This document shows, in pieces, positions 45,819 to 54,160 of a stretch of DNA of 64,000 bases. How positions within the stretch are numbered: the stretch's first letter is position 1; each line of letters begins with the position of its first letter. The stretch comes from an uncultured Myxococcales bacterium. Its GTDB lineage: Bacteria; Myxococcota_A; UBA9042. The notes beneath the pieces were generated by a model. That model saw nothing but the letters and a program-made list of their open reading frames with translations, was not told where the DNA came from and ran no database searches. Location of the stretch: positions 186,001 through 250,000 of the forward strand of contig CAIMLR010000028.1 in assembly GCA_903842345.1 (NCBI GenBank). Direction: 5' to 3'. A program made the translations under genes and the position numbers.

Positions 45819-48364
45819 TGGCTGCCTCCGCGGCTCTTTTTGACGCGCTTGATCGGCGCAAGGTCGGATTCATCCGTGGCCGACGACGACGACGGCAGCC
45901 GGACCGCCGGTGGCGTCGCCGCCTTCGCATCGGGCATCACTTTGTATTCGCCGTCGGTCTTTGGCGCGAGCGTCCTGGGCTCCGCAGCGGGCATCGCCGC
46001 TTTCGCCTTGGCCTCCGCCGCCGCGCGCGCCTCCGCTTCCGCCTTCTTTTCGGCCTCCACACGCGCAAGCGCCGCCGCCTTGCGCTCGACGTCCGCCTTG
46101 GCTTCCGCCGCCGCCCGGGCTTCTGCCGCCGCCTTGGCCTCGGCCGCCGCGCGCGCCTGTGCCGCCGCCTTCGCCTCCATGGCCGCCTTCGCCGCCGCCG
46201 CCGCCGCTTCTTCCTCCGGCGAATGGACTTCCGGCGGTGGTTCCGCCACCGGGGTCGCGGCAACGGGGAGCGCCGCCACGTGCGCAGGTTGGGTCGGCGC
46301 GGTCGCCTTCGCCTGCTTCGCCGTTGCCGCTGCCTTCTTGGCGTCAGCTGCCGCTTTCTTGGCCTCCACGGCCGCACGCTTCGCTTCAGCCGCCTGCGCG
46401 TCCGCGGCCGCCTTCTTCTCTGCGGCCGCGCGCTTCTCGTCCGCTTTGCGCGTCTCGGCTGCCGCCTTGGCGTCCTTCGCCGCTTTTTCCGCCGCGACCT
46501 TGGCGTCCGCGGCCGCTTGGTCCGACGCCGCGCGCGTCGCATCTCCCGCCGTCCGGCTCGCCGCATCCGCCTTGGCCTTGGCTTCCGCCGCAGCGTTTTG
46601 CTCCGCGTCGATCCGCGCAGTCTCCACAGCCTTGGCTTCCGCCGCCGCCTTCTGTTCCGCAGCAATCCGCGCAGTCTCCGCGGCCTTGGCTTCCGCCGCC
46701 GCTTTTTGCGCCGCTGCCTTGGCCTCCGCCGCAGCCTTCTGTTCCGCCGCCGCGCGGGCATTGGCCGCCGCCTTGGCCTCCGCCGCCGCAACCCGGTCCG
46801 CCGTCGCGCGCGCTTCCGCCGCCGCCTTGGCTTCAGCCGCGAGCTTGGCTTGCTCAACCCGCGCCGCTTCCGCCGCTGCCTTGCGCGCATCCGCCGTGAG
46901 TTCGTACTCCGCCTTCGTCACGTAGCTCGGCTTGAGGCCCGCATCCTTGGGCAGCGGGTGGCCCTTGGGCAGCACGTCCAGCTCCACTTCGCGGTCAAAC
47001 GTCAGCAGCGTCCGCGCCACGCGCTGCAGATCCTGCGGCGTCACCGCGGCGTAGCGCGCCAACAGCGTGTTGGCCTTCTGCGCGTCGCCTTCAAACAGCT
47101 CAAACTGCCCGAGAAATTCCGCCTTCCGCGCCAGCGACTGCGTGCCAAAGACCCAGCCGGCGACAAACGTCTCCTGGGCGCGGCGCAGCTCCGCCGGCGT
47201 CACGCCGTGCGCGGCGATGTCGGTGATGGCCGTCCGGATGCGGCGCTTGGCCTCCTCGAGCGGCGGCAGTCCCGGCGCCGCCATCTCCACGTACACCTGG
47301 AACAAATCGACATCGCGCCGACCATCGGTCCCCGCCATGTACTGCGTCGCCAGCGGCAGGTCACGCGTCAGCAGCTTGTCCAGCCGGCTCGACGGTCCGC
47401 CGCCCAGCACTTCCGCCAGCAGGTCCAGCGCGAGCGAATCCGCGTGCGGGCTCGCCGGCACGCGCCACGCGAGGTGGAAAGCCGGCGTCTTGGCCAGCAG
47501 TTCATCGTGGCGCGCGTACACATGCTGCTTCTGTTCCGGCTCGCTGAACGCCGCATGCTGCACGTCGCCCCGCCGCGGCACTCTGCCCACGGTCGCTTCC
47601 GCCACCGCCCGCGCTTCCGCCGCCGTCACGTCGCCGACGAGCACCAGCACGATATTCTCCGGCGCGTACCACTTCTTCCAAAACGCCTGAAACGCGTCGA
47701 GCGGCGCGCGCTGCAGATCGCCCACCTCGCCGATCGTCGAATGCCCCAGCGTCCACGACGGGAACGCGACTTCATCAAGCTGCAAGTGCGCAAGGCCGTA
47801 CGGCTTATTTTCAATGCGCTCGCGCCGTTCTTCCAGCACCGCCTGGCGCTGGTTGTCGACGTGTTCCTGATCCACGCGCAGCGCCACGAGCCGATCCGCC
47901 TCCAGCCACAGCGCCAAGTGCAGCGCCGGCTTGGGCACCACTTCGTGAAAATACGTGCGATCGGTCGACGTGTTGGCGTTCACTTCCCCGCCCATCGCCT
48001 CGATCTGCTTCATGTGCTCCATTTTTCCGACGTGCGCGGAGCCCTGAAACATCATGTGCTCAAAAAAATGCGCGAGCCCGGAGCTGCCCTGCGTCTCGTC
48101 GCGCGATCCAACTTGCGCCATCAGTCCGACAGCGACCAACGGCGCGCGCGCGTCACTCTGGACCACGACGCGCATGCCATTGGCCAGCGTGAACCGCTCG
48201 ATCGGCAGGGGCGCAGGCACGTGGAGCGGCAATGGCGCAGCGAAGGTCGGCGGCAGTGGCGGTTTCTGTGGCGGACGCGCCAACGCGGGCGCGCTCACGC
48301 ACAGGCTGAGAAACGCCAACAGCAAGGACTTTGGGGTATTTTGCATGTGCCGCATCGCCGCCAT
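45815..48364 (-). CDS. M16 family zinc peptidase with long Ala/Lys/Glu coiled tail
   Basis: An 849-residue exported peptidase. A signal peptide (about 1-29, ending SAPALA) precedes the M16 catalytic domain: HFFEH at 99-103 is the inverted zinc motif HxxEH and Glu179 in VLEERRERIEN the third ligand, both complete; GGGPSSRLDKLLTRD and the second M16 domain follow to about 470. Residues about 480-849 are a charged, Ala-rich stretch (repeats of AAEAKAAAEAR type) that resembles the periplasm-spanning TolA helix, with a Pro-rich break near 725-745. ATG 48364, 48355 and 48346 are possible starts; the first has TTGAG nearby. The preceding antisense ORF over aspS is not part of the gene. It is coupled to the degenerate partner gene and may digest peptides in the periplasm. 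Confidence 0.9.
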   Translation of the reverse strand: MAAMRHMQNTPKSLLLAFLSLCVSAPALARPPQKPPLPPTFAAPLPLHVPAPLPIERFTLANGMRVVVQSDARAPLVAVGLMAQVGSRDETQGSSGLAHFFEHMMFQGSAHVGKMEHMKQIEAMGGEVNANTSTDRTYFHEVVPKPALHLALWLEADRLVALRVDQEHVDNQRQAVLEERRERIENKPYGLAHLQLDEVAFPSWTLGHSTIGEVGDLQRAPLDAFQAFWKKWYAPENIVLVLVGDVTAAEARAVAEATVGRVPRRGDVQHAAFSEPEQKQHVYARHDELLAKTPAFHLAWRVPASPHADSLALDLLAEVLGGGPSSRLDKLLTRDLPLATQYMAGTDGRRDVDLFQVYVEMAAPGLPPLEEAKRRIRTAITDIAAHGVTPAELRRAQETFVAGWVFGTQSLARKAEFLGQFELFEGDAQKANTLLARYAAVTPQDLQRVARTLLTFDREVELDVLPKGHPLPKDAGLKPSYVTKAEYELTADARKAAAEAARVEQAKLAAEAKAAAEARATADRVAAAEAKAAANARAAAEQKAAAEAKAAAQKAAAEAKAAETARIAAEQKAAAEAKAVETARIDAEQNAAAEAKAKADAASRTAGDATRAASDQAAADAKVAAEKAAKDAKAAAETRKADEKRAAAEKKAAADAQAAEAKRAAVEAKKAAADAKKAAATAKQAKATAPTQPAHVAALPVAATPVAEPPPEVHSPEEEAAAAAAKAAMEAKAAAQARAAAEAKAAAEARAAAEAKADVERKAAALARVEAEKKAEAEARAAAEAKAKAAMPAAEPRTLAPKTDGEYKVMPDAKAATPPAVRLPSSSSATDESDLAPIKRVKKSRGGSQ
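45880..46925 (-). repeat. Low-complexity Ala/Glu/Lys coding stretch in the M16 peptidase
   Basis: About 350 codons dominated by Ala, Lys, Glu and Arg (GCC/GCG-rich), forming quasi-repeats of 11-21 residues such as AAAEAKAAAEARAAAEAKA. It would be an extended helix. The skewed composition also creates spurious long ORFs on the opposite strand. Confidence 0.85.
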
Positions 48365-48490
48365 GGGCAGTCTCAACGGACCGCCCCTACCGGCGCGACT
48401 GTACACGGGTGGAACGCAGTTGTCAGGCCCACGCGCGGCCCGTACCATGCGCATCCCCGGCCGTTGTGGCCGTCCACGCGCAAGGTTGTC

Positions 48491-50278
48491 ATGGCGATTC
48501 TCGGTCAGCACAAACGCAGTCAAGTCAATGGCAGTTTCCGTCCAGACGCGGTCGGCAAGTCCGTCGTCGTTTTTGGCTGGGTGCAGAGCTATCGGGATCA
48601 CGGCGGCGTGGTGTTCATTGACCTGCGCGACCGCAGCGGCTTTGTGCAACTGCGCTGTGAGCCGACGCCGCACGCTGAAGCGCACGCCAAGGCCAATCTC
48701 GTCCGCAGCGAGTGGGTCATCGCCGCGCGCGGTACGGTGATTTCCCGCGGCGACAACGTCAATCCCAAGATTCCCACGGGCGCGATTGAGATCGCGGTGG
48801 AAGAGCTGGAGATCCTCTCGGAGGCCCAGACGCCGCCGTTTGAGATCCGCGACGGCATTGAGACCAATGAGAACACGCGGCTGACGTATCGCTACCTGGA
48901 CCTGCGCCGTCCTGAGCTGAACAACAATTTTGTCCTGCGCTCCAAGGCGTACCAGATCACGCGGCAGTACTTCACGGGCGAGCAGGGCTTCATCGAGCTG
49001 GAAACGCCGATCCTGATGAAGTCGACGCCCGAAGGCGCGCGCGATTACCTGGTGCCGAGCCGTGTGCATCCGGGCCAGTTCTACGCGCTGCCGCAGTCGC
49101 CGCAGACGTTCAAGCAGCTGTTGATGATCGCGGGCATGGACCGCTACATGCAGATTTGCCGCTGTTTCCGGGACGAGGACCTGCGCGCCGACCGCCAGCC
49201 GGAGTTTACGCAGCTGGATCTCGAGTTCAGCTTTGTAACGCCGGAAGACATTTACAGCGTCATGGAAGGCTACGTGCAGCGCATCTGGAGCGAAATGCTG
49301 GGCTACGACCTGGCGCTGCCGATCCGCCGCATGACGTTCAACGACGCGATGGACAAGTACGGCTGCGACAAGCCGGATTTGCGGTTTGACCTGCCGCTGA
49401 CGGATTTGACGCCGACGCTGAAGGATCGCGTGGAATTCCGCGTGTTCGTCGACGCGATCGCCAAGGGTGGCATCGTGAAAGCGCTGCATTTGCCCAATGG
49501 CGAGACGTTCAGCCGCAAGGACCTGGACAAGACCTTCCCGGAGGAAGCCGCGCCGCACGGTGCGAAGGGCGTGGCTTGGGCGCGCGTGACGGCGACCGGG
49601 GAATGGACCGGACCCGTCGCCAAGGGCATCTCCGAGGAGCTGCGGGGCGAGTTGAACGCGCTGTTGGGCGCCAAGGAAGGCTCGCTGATCCTGTTCCTCG
49701 CCGACAAGCCGAGCGTTGTGAACGCCTCGCTCGCGCGCCTGCGCCTTGTCGCGGGCGAGCGCCTGGGGCTGATTGACGCGAACGCCTGGGCGTTCCTGTG
49801 GGTCACGGACTTTCCGATGTTTGAATGGGGCGAGGACGAAAAACGCTGGTACGCGATGCACCATCCGTTCACGAGTCCGCGCGTCGATCAGCTGCAGAAC
49901 CTGGAATCCGATCCCGGGTCGGTGCTCGCGCAGGCGTACGACCTGGTGGTCAACGGCATTGAGTTGGGCGGCGGGTCGATCCGCATCCACCGTTCAGACG
50001 TGCAGCAGAAGGTTTTTGGCCTGCTGGGGCTGAGCGACGAGGAAGCGCAGCAGAAGTTCGGCTTCTTCCTGGACGCGCTGAAGTTCGGCACGCCGCCGCA
50101 CGGTGGCATCGCGCTGGGCATGGACCGGATGATGATGTTGCTGACGCACTCGGCGAGCCTGCGGGACGTCATTGCGTTCCCCAAGACGCAGAAGGCGACG
50201 GACGTGATGGCGGATTGCCCGAGCGACGTGGACGAGAAGCAGTGGGCGGACCTGCACATCGCCAAACGGCGCGTGTAG
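48491..50278 (+). CDS. aspS: Aspartyl-tRNA synthetase (probably non-discriminating)
   Basis: A 595-residue cytoplasmic class IIb synthetase, ATG 48491. It has the anticodon-binding OB fold (about 20-120), motif 1 (FIELETPILMKSTPEGARDYLVPS), the flipping-loop and motif 2 region YMQICRCFRDEDLRADRQPEF, the bacterial GAD insertion (about 300-430), and motif 3 GMDRMMMLLT near the end, the AspRS length being about 590. In the OB fold the position equivalent to E. coli Leu30 is His37 (in SYRDHGGVVF), the residue associated with non-discriminating AspRS that also charges tRNA-Asn, which would then need GatCAB. It is convergent with the acyltransferase gene (9-base gap) and shares a 126-base divergent region with the M16 gene. 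Confidence 0.96.
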   Translation: MAILGQHKRSQVNGSFRPDAVGKSVVVFGWVQSYRDHGGVVFIDLRDRSGFVQLRCEPTPHAEAHAKANLVRSEWVIAARGTVISRGDNVNPKIPTGAIEIAVEELEILSEAQTPPFEIRDGIETNENTRLTYRYLDLRRPELNNNFVLRSKAYQITRQYFTGEQGFIELETPILMKSTPEGARDYLVPSRVHPGQFYALPQSPQTFKQLLMIAGMDRYMQICRCFRDEDLRADRQPEFTQLDLEFSFVTPEDIYSVMEGYVQRIWSEMLGYDLALPIRRMTFNDAMDKYGCDKPDLRFDLPLTDLTPTLKDRVEFRVFVDAIAKGGIVKALHLPNGETFSRKDLDKTFPEEAAPHGAKGVAWARVTATGEWTGPVAKGISEELRGELNALLGAKEGSLILFLADKPSVVNASLARLRLVAGERLGLIDANAWAFLWVTDFPMFEWGEDEKRWYAMHHPFTSPRVDQLQNLESDPGSVLAQAYDLVVNGIELGGGSIRIHRSDVQQKVFGLLGLSDEEAQQKFGFFLDALKFGTPPHGGIALGMDRMMMLLTHSASLRDVIAFPKTQKATDVMADCPSDVDEKQWADLHIAKRRV

Positions 50279-50287
50279 CGGGTCGCG

Positions 50288-51325
50288 TCAGGCAGTCGGC
50301 GCGGTCCGCGACCGGTTGGCCAGGCGCGCGCGGATTGGCTCGACGAGGACCGACTCCAGCCACACGACGAGCGCGCTCGCCAGCAGGCACACAATCAGCA
50401 CGATCAGCAGCTTGCGCGCGCCGCCCAGGCCGAGACTGTCGGACACGTCGAGCGCCAGCTGGTGCAGCAGGTAGAACGGGTAGGACAGCTGGCCAATCCA
50501 GTAATCCCGGCGATTCCCCGCGCTCGTCTCATGCAGCACTGGCAGCAGGATCCCGACGATAATCGGATAGATCAGGCGATCCAGCAGGTTGTGCGCGTGC
50601 TCATCCGGACGGCCGATGGAGATGTCCGACGGCATCCGGTAGAAGACCATCGCCACGATGCCGACGCTCAGCAGCCACGCGTGGCGGCGGTCGACAAGCC
50701 AAGCCAGCTTCTGGCACACCCACGCGCGGTGCTTGTACAGCAGCATGCCGTACAGGAAGAAATGCACGCCAAACAGCAGCGGCGCATGCTGGCCCCAGGT
50801 CACGAACTGCAAAATGACGCCGATGGTGGCGCAGGCGACGAGCACCGGGCGCTTGGCGTTGATCAGGAACGGCGCGAGCAGGTAGAACGAGATTTCCACG
50901 CCAATCGACCACGTGGGCCGCGTGATGAGATCCTGGACCGACGGCAAGTTGGTGCCAATCATCGTCAGGTTGCCAATGACGGCGATGGTCTGGCGGAGCC
51001 GCGAGAGGCCGCGCGCCGGGTCAAACAGGTCGGGCAGCTTGACCCAGTGCGTCGTCTTGGCGAGGACCACCGTGAGCAGGACGGTCATGAAATAGGCGGG
51101 AAAGAGCCGGAAATAGCGCGAGGCGTAGAACGAGAGCAGCCAGTTCTTGCCGAGGCGGGCGCGGGTGTACTTGGTCGCCAGGACCAGCTGCATGTAGAAG
51201 CCGGAAATCACGAAGAAGCAGAAGACCGCGGTGCTGCCGTTCATCGGTCGAATGAAGGTGGGTAAGCCGCCGGAATCGTGGAAAAAGAGGACGGCGAGGG
51301 CCAGACTCAGGCGGAGGATGCCCAT
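50288..51325 (-). CDS. OafA/YrhL-type membrane acyltransferase
   Basis: A 345-residue inner-membrane protein of the acyltransferase-3 family, which transfers acyl groups (often acetyl) to polysaccharide, LPS or peptidoglycan. Ten or so predicted helices are present. The first helix carries the catalytic-type His (LAVLFFHDSGG, His16), followed by FFVISGFYMQLVLA, KNWLLSFYASRYFRLFPAY with the conserved Arg, and WSIGVEISFYLLAP, all family marks. The ATG 51325 begins directly at the first helix, somewhat shorter than many relatives because no SGNH domain is attached. The substrate cannot be told; no polysaccharide operon is adjacent. Confidence 0.9.
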   Translation of the reverse strand: MGILRLSLALAVLFFHDSGGLPTFIRPMNGSTAVFCFFVISGFYMQLVLATKYTRARLGKNWLLSFYASRYFRLFPAYFMTVLLTVVLAKTTHWVKLPDLFDPARGLSRLRQTIAVIGNLTMIGTNLPSVQDLITRPTWSIGVEISFYLLAPFLINAKRPVLVACATIGVILQFVTWGQHAPLLFGVHFFLYGMLLYKHRAWVCQKLAWLVDRRHAWLLSVGIVAMVFYRMPSDISIGRPDEHAHNLLDRLIYPIIVGILLPVLHETSAGNRRDYWIGQLSYPFYLLHQLALDVSDSLGLGGARKLLIVLIVCLLASALVVWLESVLVEPIRARLANRSRTAPTA

Positions 51326-51679
51326 CAGGTCAAGCCTGCGGGCGCCGGAGCGCGGGAGCGGTCACGCCATTCACAGTGCTGCGCCACATTTCACCCCAAA
51401 GTTCATTCGCGTATGGGCTTTGCGTGCGCCGTTCAGCCTGAAGGTTGAGTCTACTGCCGCGGATCCCGACGTCAAGCGCAGGTGCCCTCCCCAGCGCGGA
51501 GCCGCGTGACCCAGCGCCACCGCGCGCGGATTGCCCCGCCTTGCCGCGATTGCGCAAAATCCGCGCTGCCGGCGCGACAATTTTGTCAGGGTCCGTTGGC
51601 GCGATTTGGTGGCCGGGCCGTGCGTCCGTAGCTTGAGGGCTCGACGCGGCGACAGCGCTGCCTAACCTTGGATGGATGC
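51326..51679 (-). other. 354-bp divergent intergenic region
   Basis: It separates the acyltransferase (minus) and cytochrome lipoprotein (plus) genes and should hold both promoters. I see no convincing coding frame and no promoter I would defend. The only structure noticed is a small dyad, GACAATTTTGTC (51576-51587). Confidence 0.5.
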
Positions 51680-52372
51680 ATGACTTCAAAAAAGCTCAAC
51701 ACGATCATGGTGATGACTCTCGTCTGCAGCGCCTTCGCACTGGGCTGCACCTCAACGGCCGCGAGCGGCGGCGCCAGCGCCAGCCCCGACGGTGGACCTG
51801 GCGCGGATCAATCCGCGGCGGATGCCGGCGGCGACGCGTCGTCTGACGCCAGTAGCCAGAACCCAAATGCCGACACGGGTGCGACCGCCGCGCCTGACGT
51901 CGCGATGGAGAAGGACGCTCAAGCCCCCGAGGACGTCGCCGCCGCGCCTGACGTGCCGGCAGTTGGCCTGGATGCCCACGCGCCTGGGGACGCGGACGCA
52001 ACGCCCGATGTCCCGCCACCCGAGGATGCCGCTGTTGCCAAGGACACGGCCGCGCCTGACGCTGGACCCGTGTGCGGTGATGGCGTTTGCGCGACCGGTG
52101 AAACAACCGCAAATTGCCCCGGCGATTGTCCGGCGCCCAAGACCTGCACGACGTACGCCGATGTGCAACCGATCTTCCTGAGCAATTGCAACGGCTGCCA
52201 CGGCCACGCGTTTGGCAACAGCTGCGCGGCCGCGGCCAAATACGCCACGATCAACACCTACGTGCAATCGGGCGCCATGCCGCAGGGTGGATCGTTGTCG
52301 GCAGCCGACAAAGCAACGGTCTCCGCTTGGGCCGCTGCCAAGAATGCGTGCACGACGGCTGCTTGCCCTTGA
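51680..52372 (+). CDS. Lipoprotein with a C-terminal c-type cytochrome domain
   Basis: A 230-residue predicted lipoprotein (Cys23 in FALGC), ATG 51680. Residues about 25-130 are low-complexity Ala/Asp/Pro. A short Cys cluster (GPVCGDGVCATGETTANCPGDC) of the type found in surface lipoproteins of this group precedes the heme domain (about 155-230): heme motif CNGCH at 170-174, with Met200 in GAMPQGG a plausible axial ligand and AADKATVSAWAAAKN like the C-terminal helix of small cytochromes. It resembles the CxxCH lipoproteins of myxobacteria and planctomycetes. Electron partner and role unknown. A strong hairpin follows its stop. Confidence 0.8.
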   Translation: MTSKKLNTIMVMTLVCSAFALGCTSTAASGGASASPDGGPGADQSAADAGGDASSDASSQNPNADTGATAAPDVAMEKDAQAPEDVAAAPDVPAVGLDAHAPGDADATPDVPPPEDAAVAKDTAAPDAGPVCGDGVCATGETTANCPGDCPAPKTCTTYADVQPIFLSNCNGCHGHAFGNSCAAAAKYATINTYVQSGAMPQGGSLSAADKATVSAWAAAKNACTTAACP

Positions 52373-52380
52373 TGCGGGTT

Positions 52381-52411
52381 CGCGCCACGGGCTGACACGG
52401 CCCGTGGCGCG
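52381..52411 (+). terminator. Perfect 12-bp hairpin after the cytochrome lipoprotein gene
   Basis: CGCGCCACGGGC (52381-52392) and GCCCGTGGCGCG (52400-52411) pair perfectly around a 7-base loop, starting 8 bases after the stop. No T tract follows, so it may act as a Rho-independent terminator without the tail, an attenuator or an mRNA-end stabiliser. Confidence 0.6.
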
Positions 52412-52531
52412 GAATCGGGCCGATCCGTCGCCGCCCTCGCAGACTGTCCGACCGTCATGCGCTGTGTTATGTACGCGGGCTGTGTGGATGAGCGTCGGGC
52501 TCTCCCTCAATCCGTTTACGTGGAGCAAGCG

Positions 52532-54160
52532 ATGTCCCTGTCCCAGCGAAGGCTCTTGATGCTTTTGGCGGTGTTCCCGCTTGGCTTGGCCGTTCCCGTT
52601 CTTGCTGACGAGCTGGCCGCGCCGATGGTGTCATTGCCAGCCGCTGCGTCCGCGACCGACGCTGCACTCGCGCTTCCGGCGGCGGCGACGACGGTCGATG
52701 CCACCGATGGCGTGCTCAAGATCAACGGCGCGGCACGGGCTACGGCTTCACGCACCAGCGCGTATGGCGTCGATCCGAACGGCGCGCGTTCCAGCGATGC
52801 CCTCCAGGGCTCCAGCCGCGCCACGCTGCAAATCGACTTTGACACGGGCCGCCGCTTGGGCGATTGGGGCGCACAAGCCGCCTTGGCGTTTGACGCGGTC
52901 AGCGGCACGTACGCCGGCGCCCCGACGCTGGAAGGCGACAAGATTCCCGGCGCGCGGTTTGAGCCGTTCCTGCCGACCCAAGCGTGGGCGGGCCTCAGCC
53001 TGCGCGACCTCGGGACACTGCGGGTTGGCCTGATGAACAGCCACTGGGGCCTCGGCCTGCTGGCCAACGACGGCAACCACGCGCTGGATTCCCGCCGCGA
53101 TGATTGGTTCGTGCTGCCAACGACGGGCGACCGCGTGGCGCGCGCCCAGCTGGTGATGCAGCCATTTGGCCGGACGTTGACGGCGGCGCGTGGACTCTTC
53201 GTCGCGTTCAGCGTTGACCAGGTCATTGAAGATGCGACCGCGATTCGCGCGCAGGGCGACACCGCGGTGCAGGAAGTCGCGGCCGTGCGCTGGCACTTCG
53301 CCAAGGAGCGTTGGGCGGGCATCTACTACGTGCATCGCGACCAGACGTTCCACAACACGAGCGGGCCGTTCCTGAAAGTGAACGTCCTCGACGCGGCGTT
53401 TGACATGGACTACCGCAAGGCCGGTTCGGGCCTGCGCGTGCAGGGGGAAGGCGCGGTCATTCTCGGCCGGACGGACCTGGCGCCGACGCCGGATCACCCG
53501 GAGCACGACGTGCGGCAGTCGGCGGCCGTGGCGAAAGCGCGGTACGACTGGGCCGACAAGGGGCTGCGTTTTGAACTCGACGGCGGCTGGTTCAGCGGCG
53601 ATGACAACCTGGAAGACGGCGCACTGACCGGTTTCAAGGCCAATCCGAACTTCCAGCAGGGTATCCTTCTCTTCTCGCAGGTGCTGGGTTGGCAGAGCGG
53701 CCGTGCGCGCGTGACGGCTTCCAACCCGCAAGTCTCCGGCTATCCCAGCGCGGATCTGGACCGCCTCGCGACCGGCGGCGCGGTGACGAGCGCCATCACG
53801 GCGTTCCCCAAAGTCGGTTGGAAAGCGACGTCATTCCTTGAAATCTACGGCGGCGCGTTGCTCGCGTTCTCGCCCACCGCGCCCATCGACGCCTTCTCCA
53901 CGCGCATCGGCGGTGGCACGCCGCGCAACTACCTCGGCAAGGCGCCCAATGGCTCGCTGCTCGGCACGGAGTTTGACCTCGGCGCGGTCGCGACGATGGC
54001 GTCGAACGCGTGGCCGTTCACGCTGGCGTTGCGCGCTGAATATGCGCTCCTGCTGCCCGGCGGTGTTCAAACCGGCATGGAAGCCGATTCTCCCGTCCAC
54101 GGCGGCCGTCTGAGTCTGTCGATCGCGCGCACGCCCGCTGCTGTGAAGGAGGCCAAATGA
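52532..54160 (+). CDS. Exported protein, probable outer-membrane beta-barrel
   Basis: A 542-residue protein with a signal peptide (about 1-25, ending VLADE) from ATG 52532 after GTGGAGCAAGCG. The mature part alternates amphipathic strands with charged turns: ATLQIDFDTGRRLGDWGAQA, GLMNSHWGLGLLANDG, WFVLPTTGDRVARAQLVMQP, RVQGEGAVILGRTDL, RFELDGGWFSGDD and FTLALRAEYALLLPGG, as in large (about 18-strand) outer-membrane barrels. It does not show a recognised porin or TonB-receptor signature. It ends with a 4-base overlap (ATGA) with the hydrolase lipoprotein gene, so the two are translationally coupled. Confidence 0.7.
   Translation: MSLSQRRLLMLLAVFPLGLAVPVLADELAAPMVSLPAAASATDAALALPAAATTVDATDGVLKINGAARATASRTSAYGVDPNGARSSDALQGSSRATLQIDFDTGRRLGDWGAQAALAFDAVSGTYAGAPTLEGDKIPGARFEPFLPTQAWAGLSLRDLGTLRVGLMNSHWGLGLLANDGNHALDSRRDDWFVLPTTGDRVARAQLVMQPFGRTLTAARGLFVAFSVDQVIEDATAIRAQGDTAVQEVAAVRWHFAKERWAGIYYVHRDQTFHNTSGPFLKVNVLDAAFDMDYRKAGSGLRVQGEGAVILGRTDLAPTPDHPEHDVRQSAAVAKARYDWADKGLRFELDGGWFSGDDNLEDGALTGFKANPNFQQGILLFSQVLGWQSGRARVTASNPQVSGYPSADLDRLATGGAVTSAITAFPKVGWKATSFLEIYGGALLAFSPTAPIDAFSTRIGGGTPRNYLGKAPNGSLLGTEFDLGAVATMASNAWPFTLALRAEYALLLPGGVQTGMEADSPVHGGRLSLSIARTPAAVKEAK

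Noticed and set aside
45880-46925. GC-rich quasi-repeat considered as a non-coding repeat element
   Set aside because: It encodes a continuous Ala/Lys/Glu stretch in frame with the M16 peptidase and has no exact units.
45665-48490. Extension of the aspS frame by 942 codons upstream
   Set aside because: AspRS begins at 48491 with its own start and normal length; the extension is antisense to the two M16 genes.
48365-49990. Extension of the M16 peptidase frame to 1391 codons
   Set aside because: It would run antisense through aspS and lacks a signal peptide; the signal at 48364/48346 marks the start.
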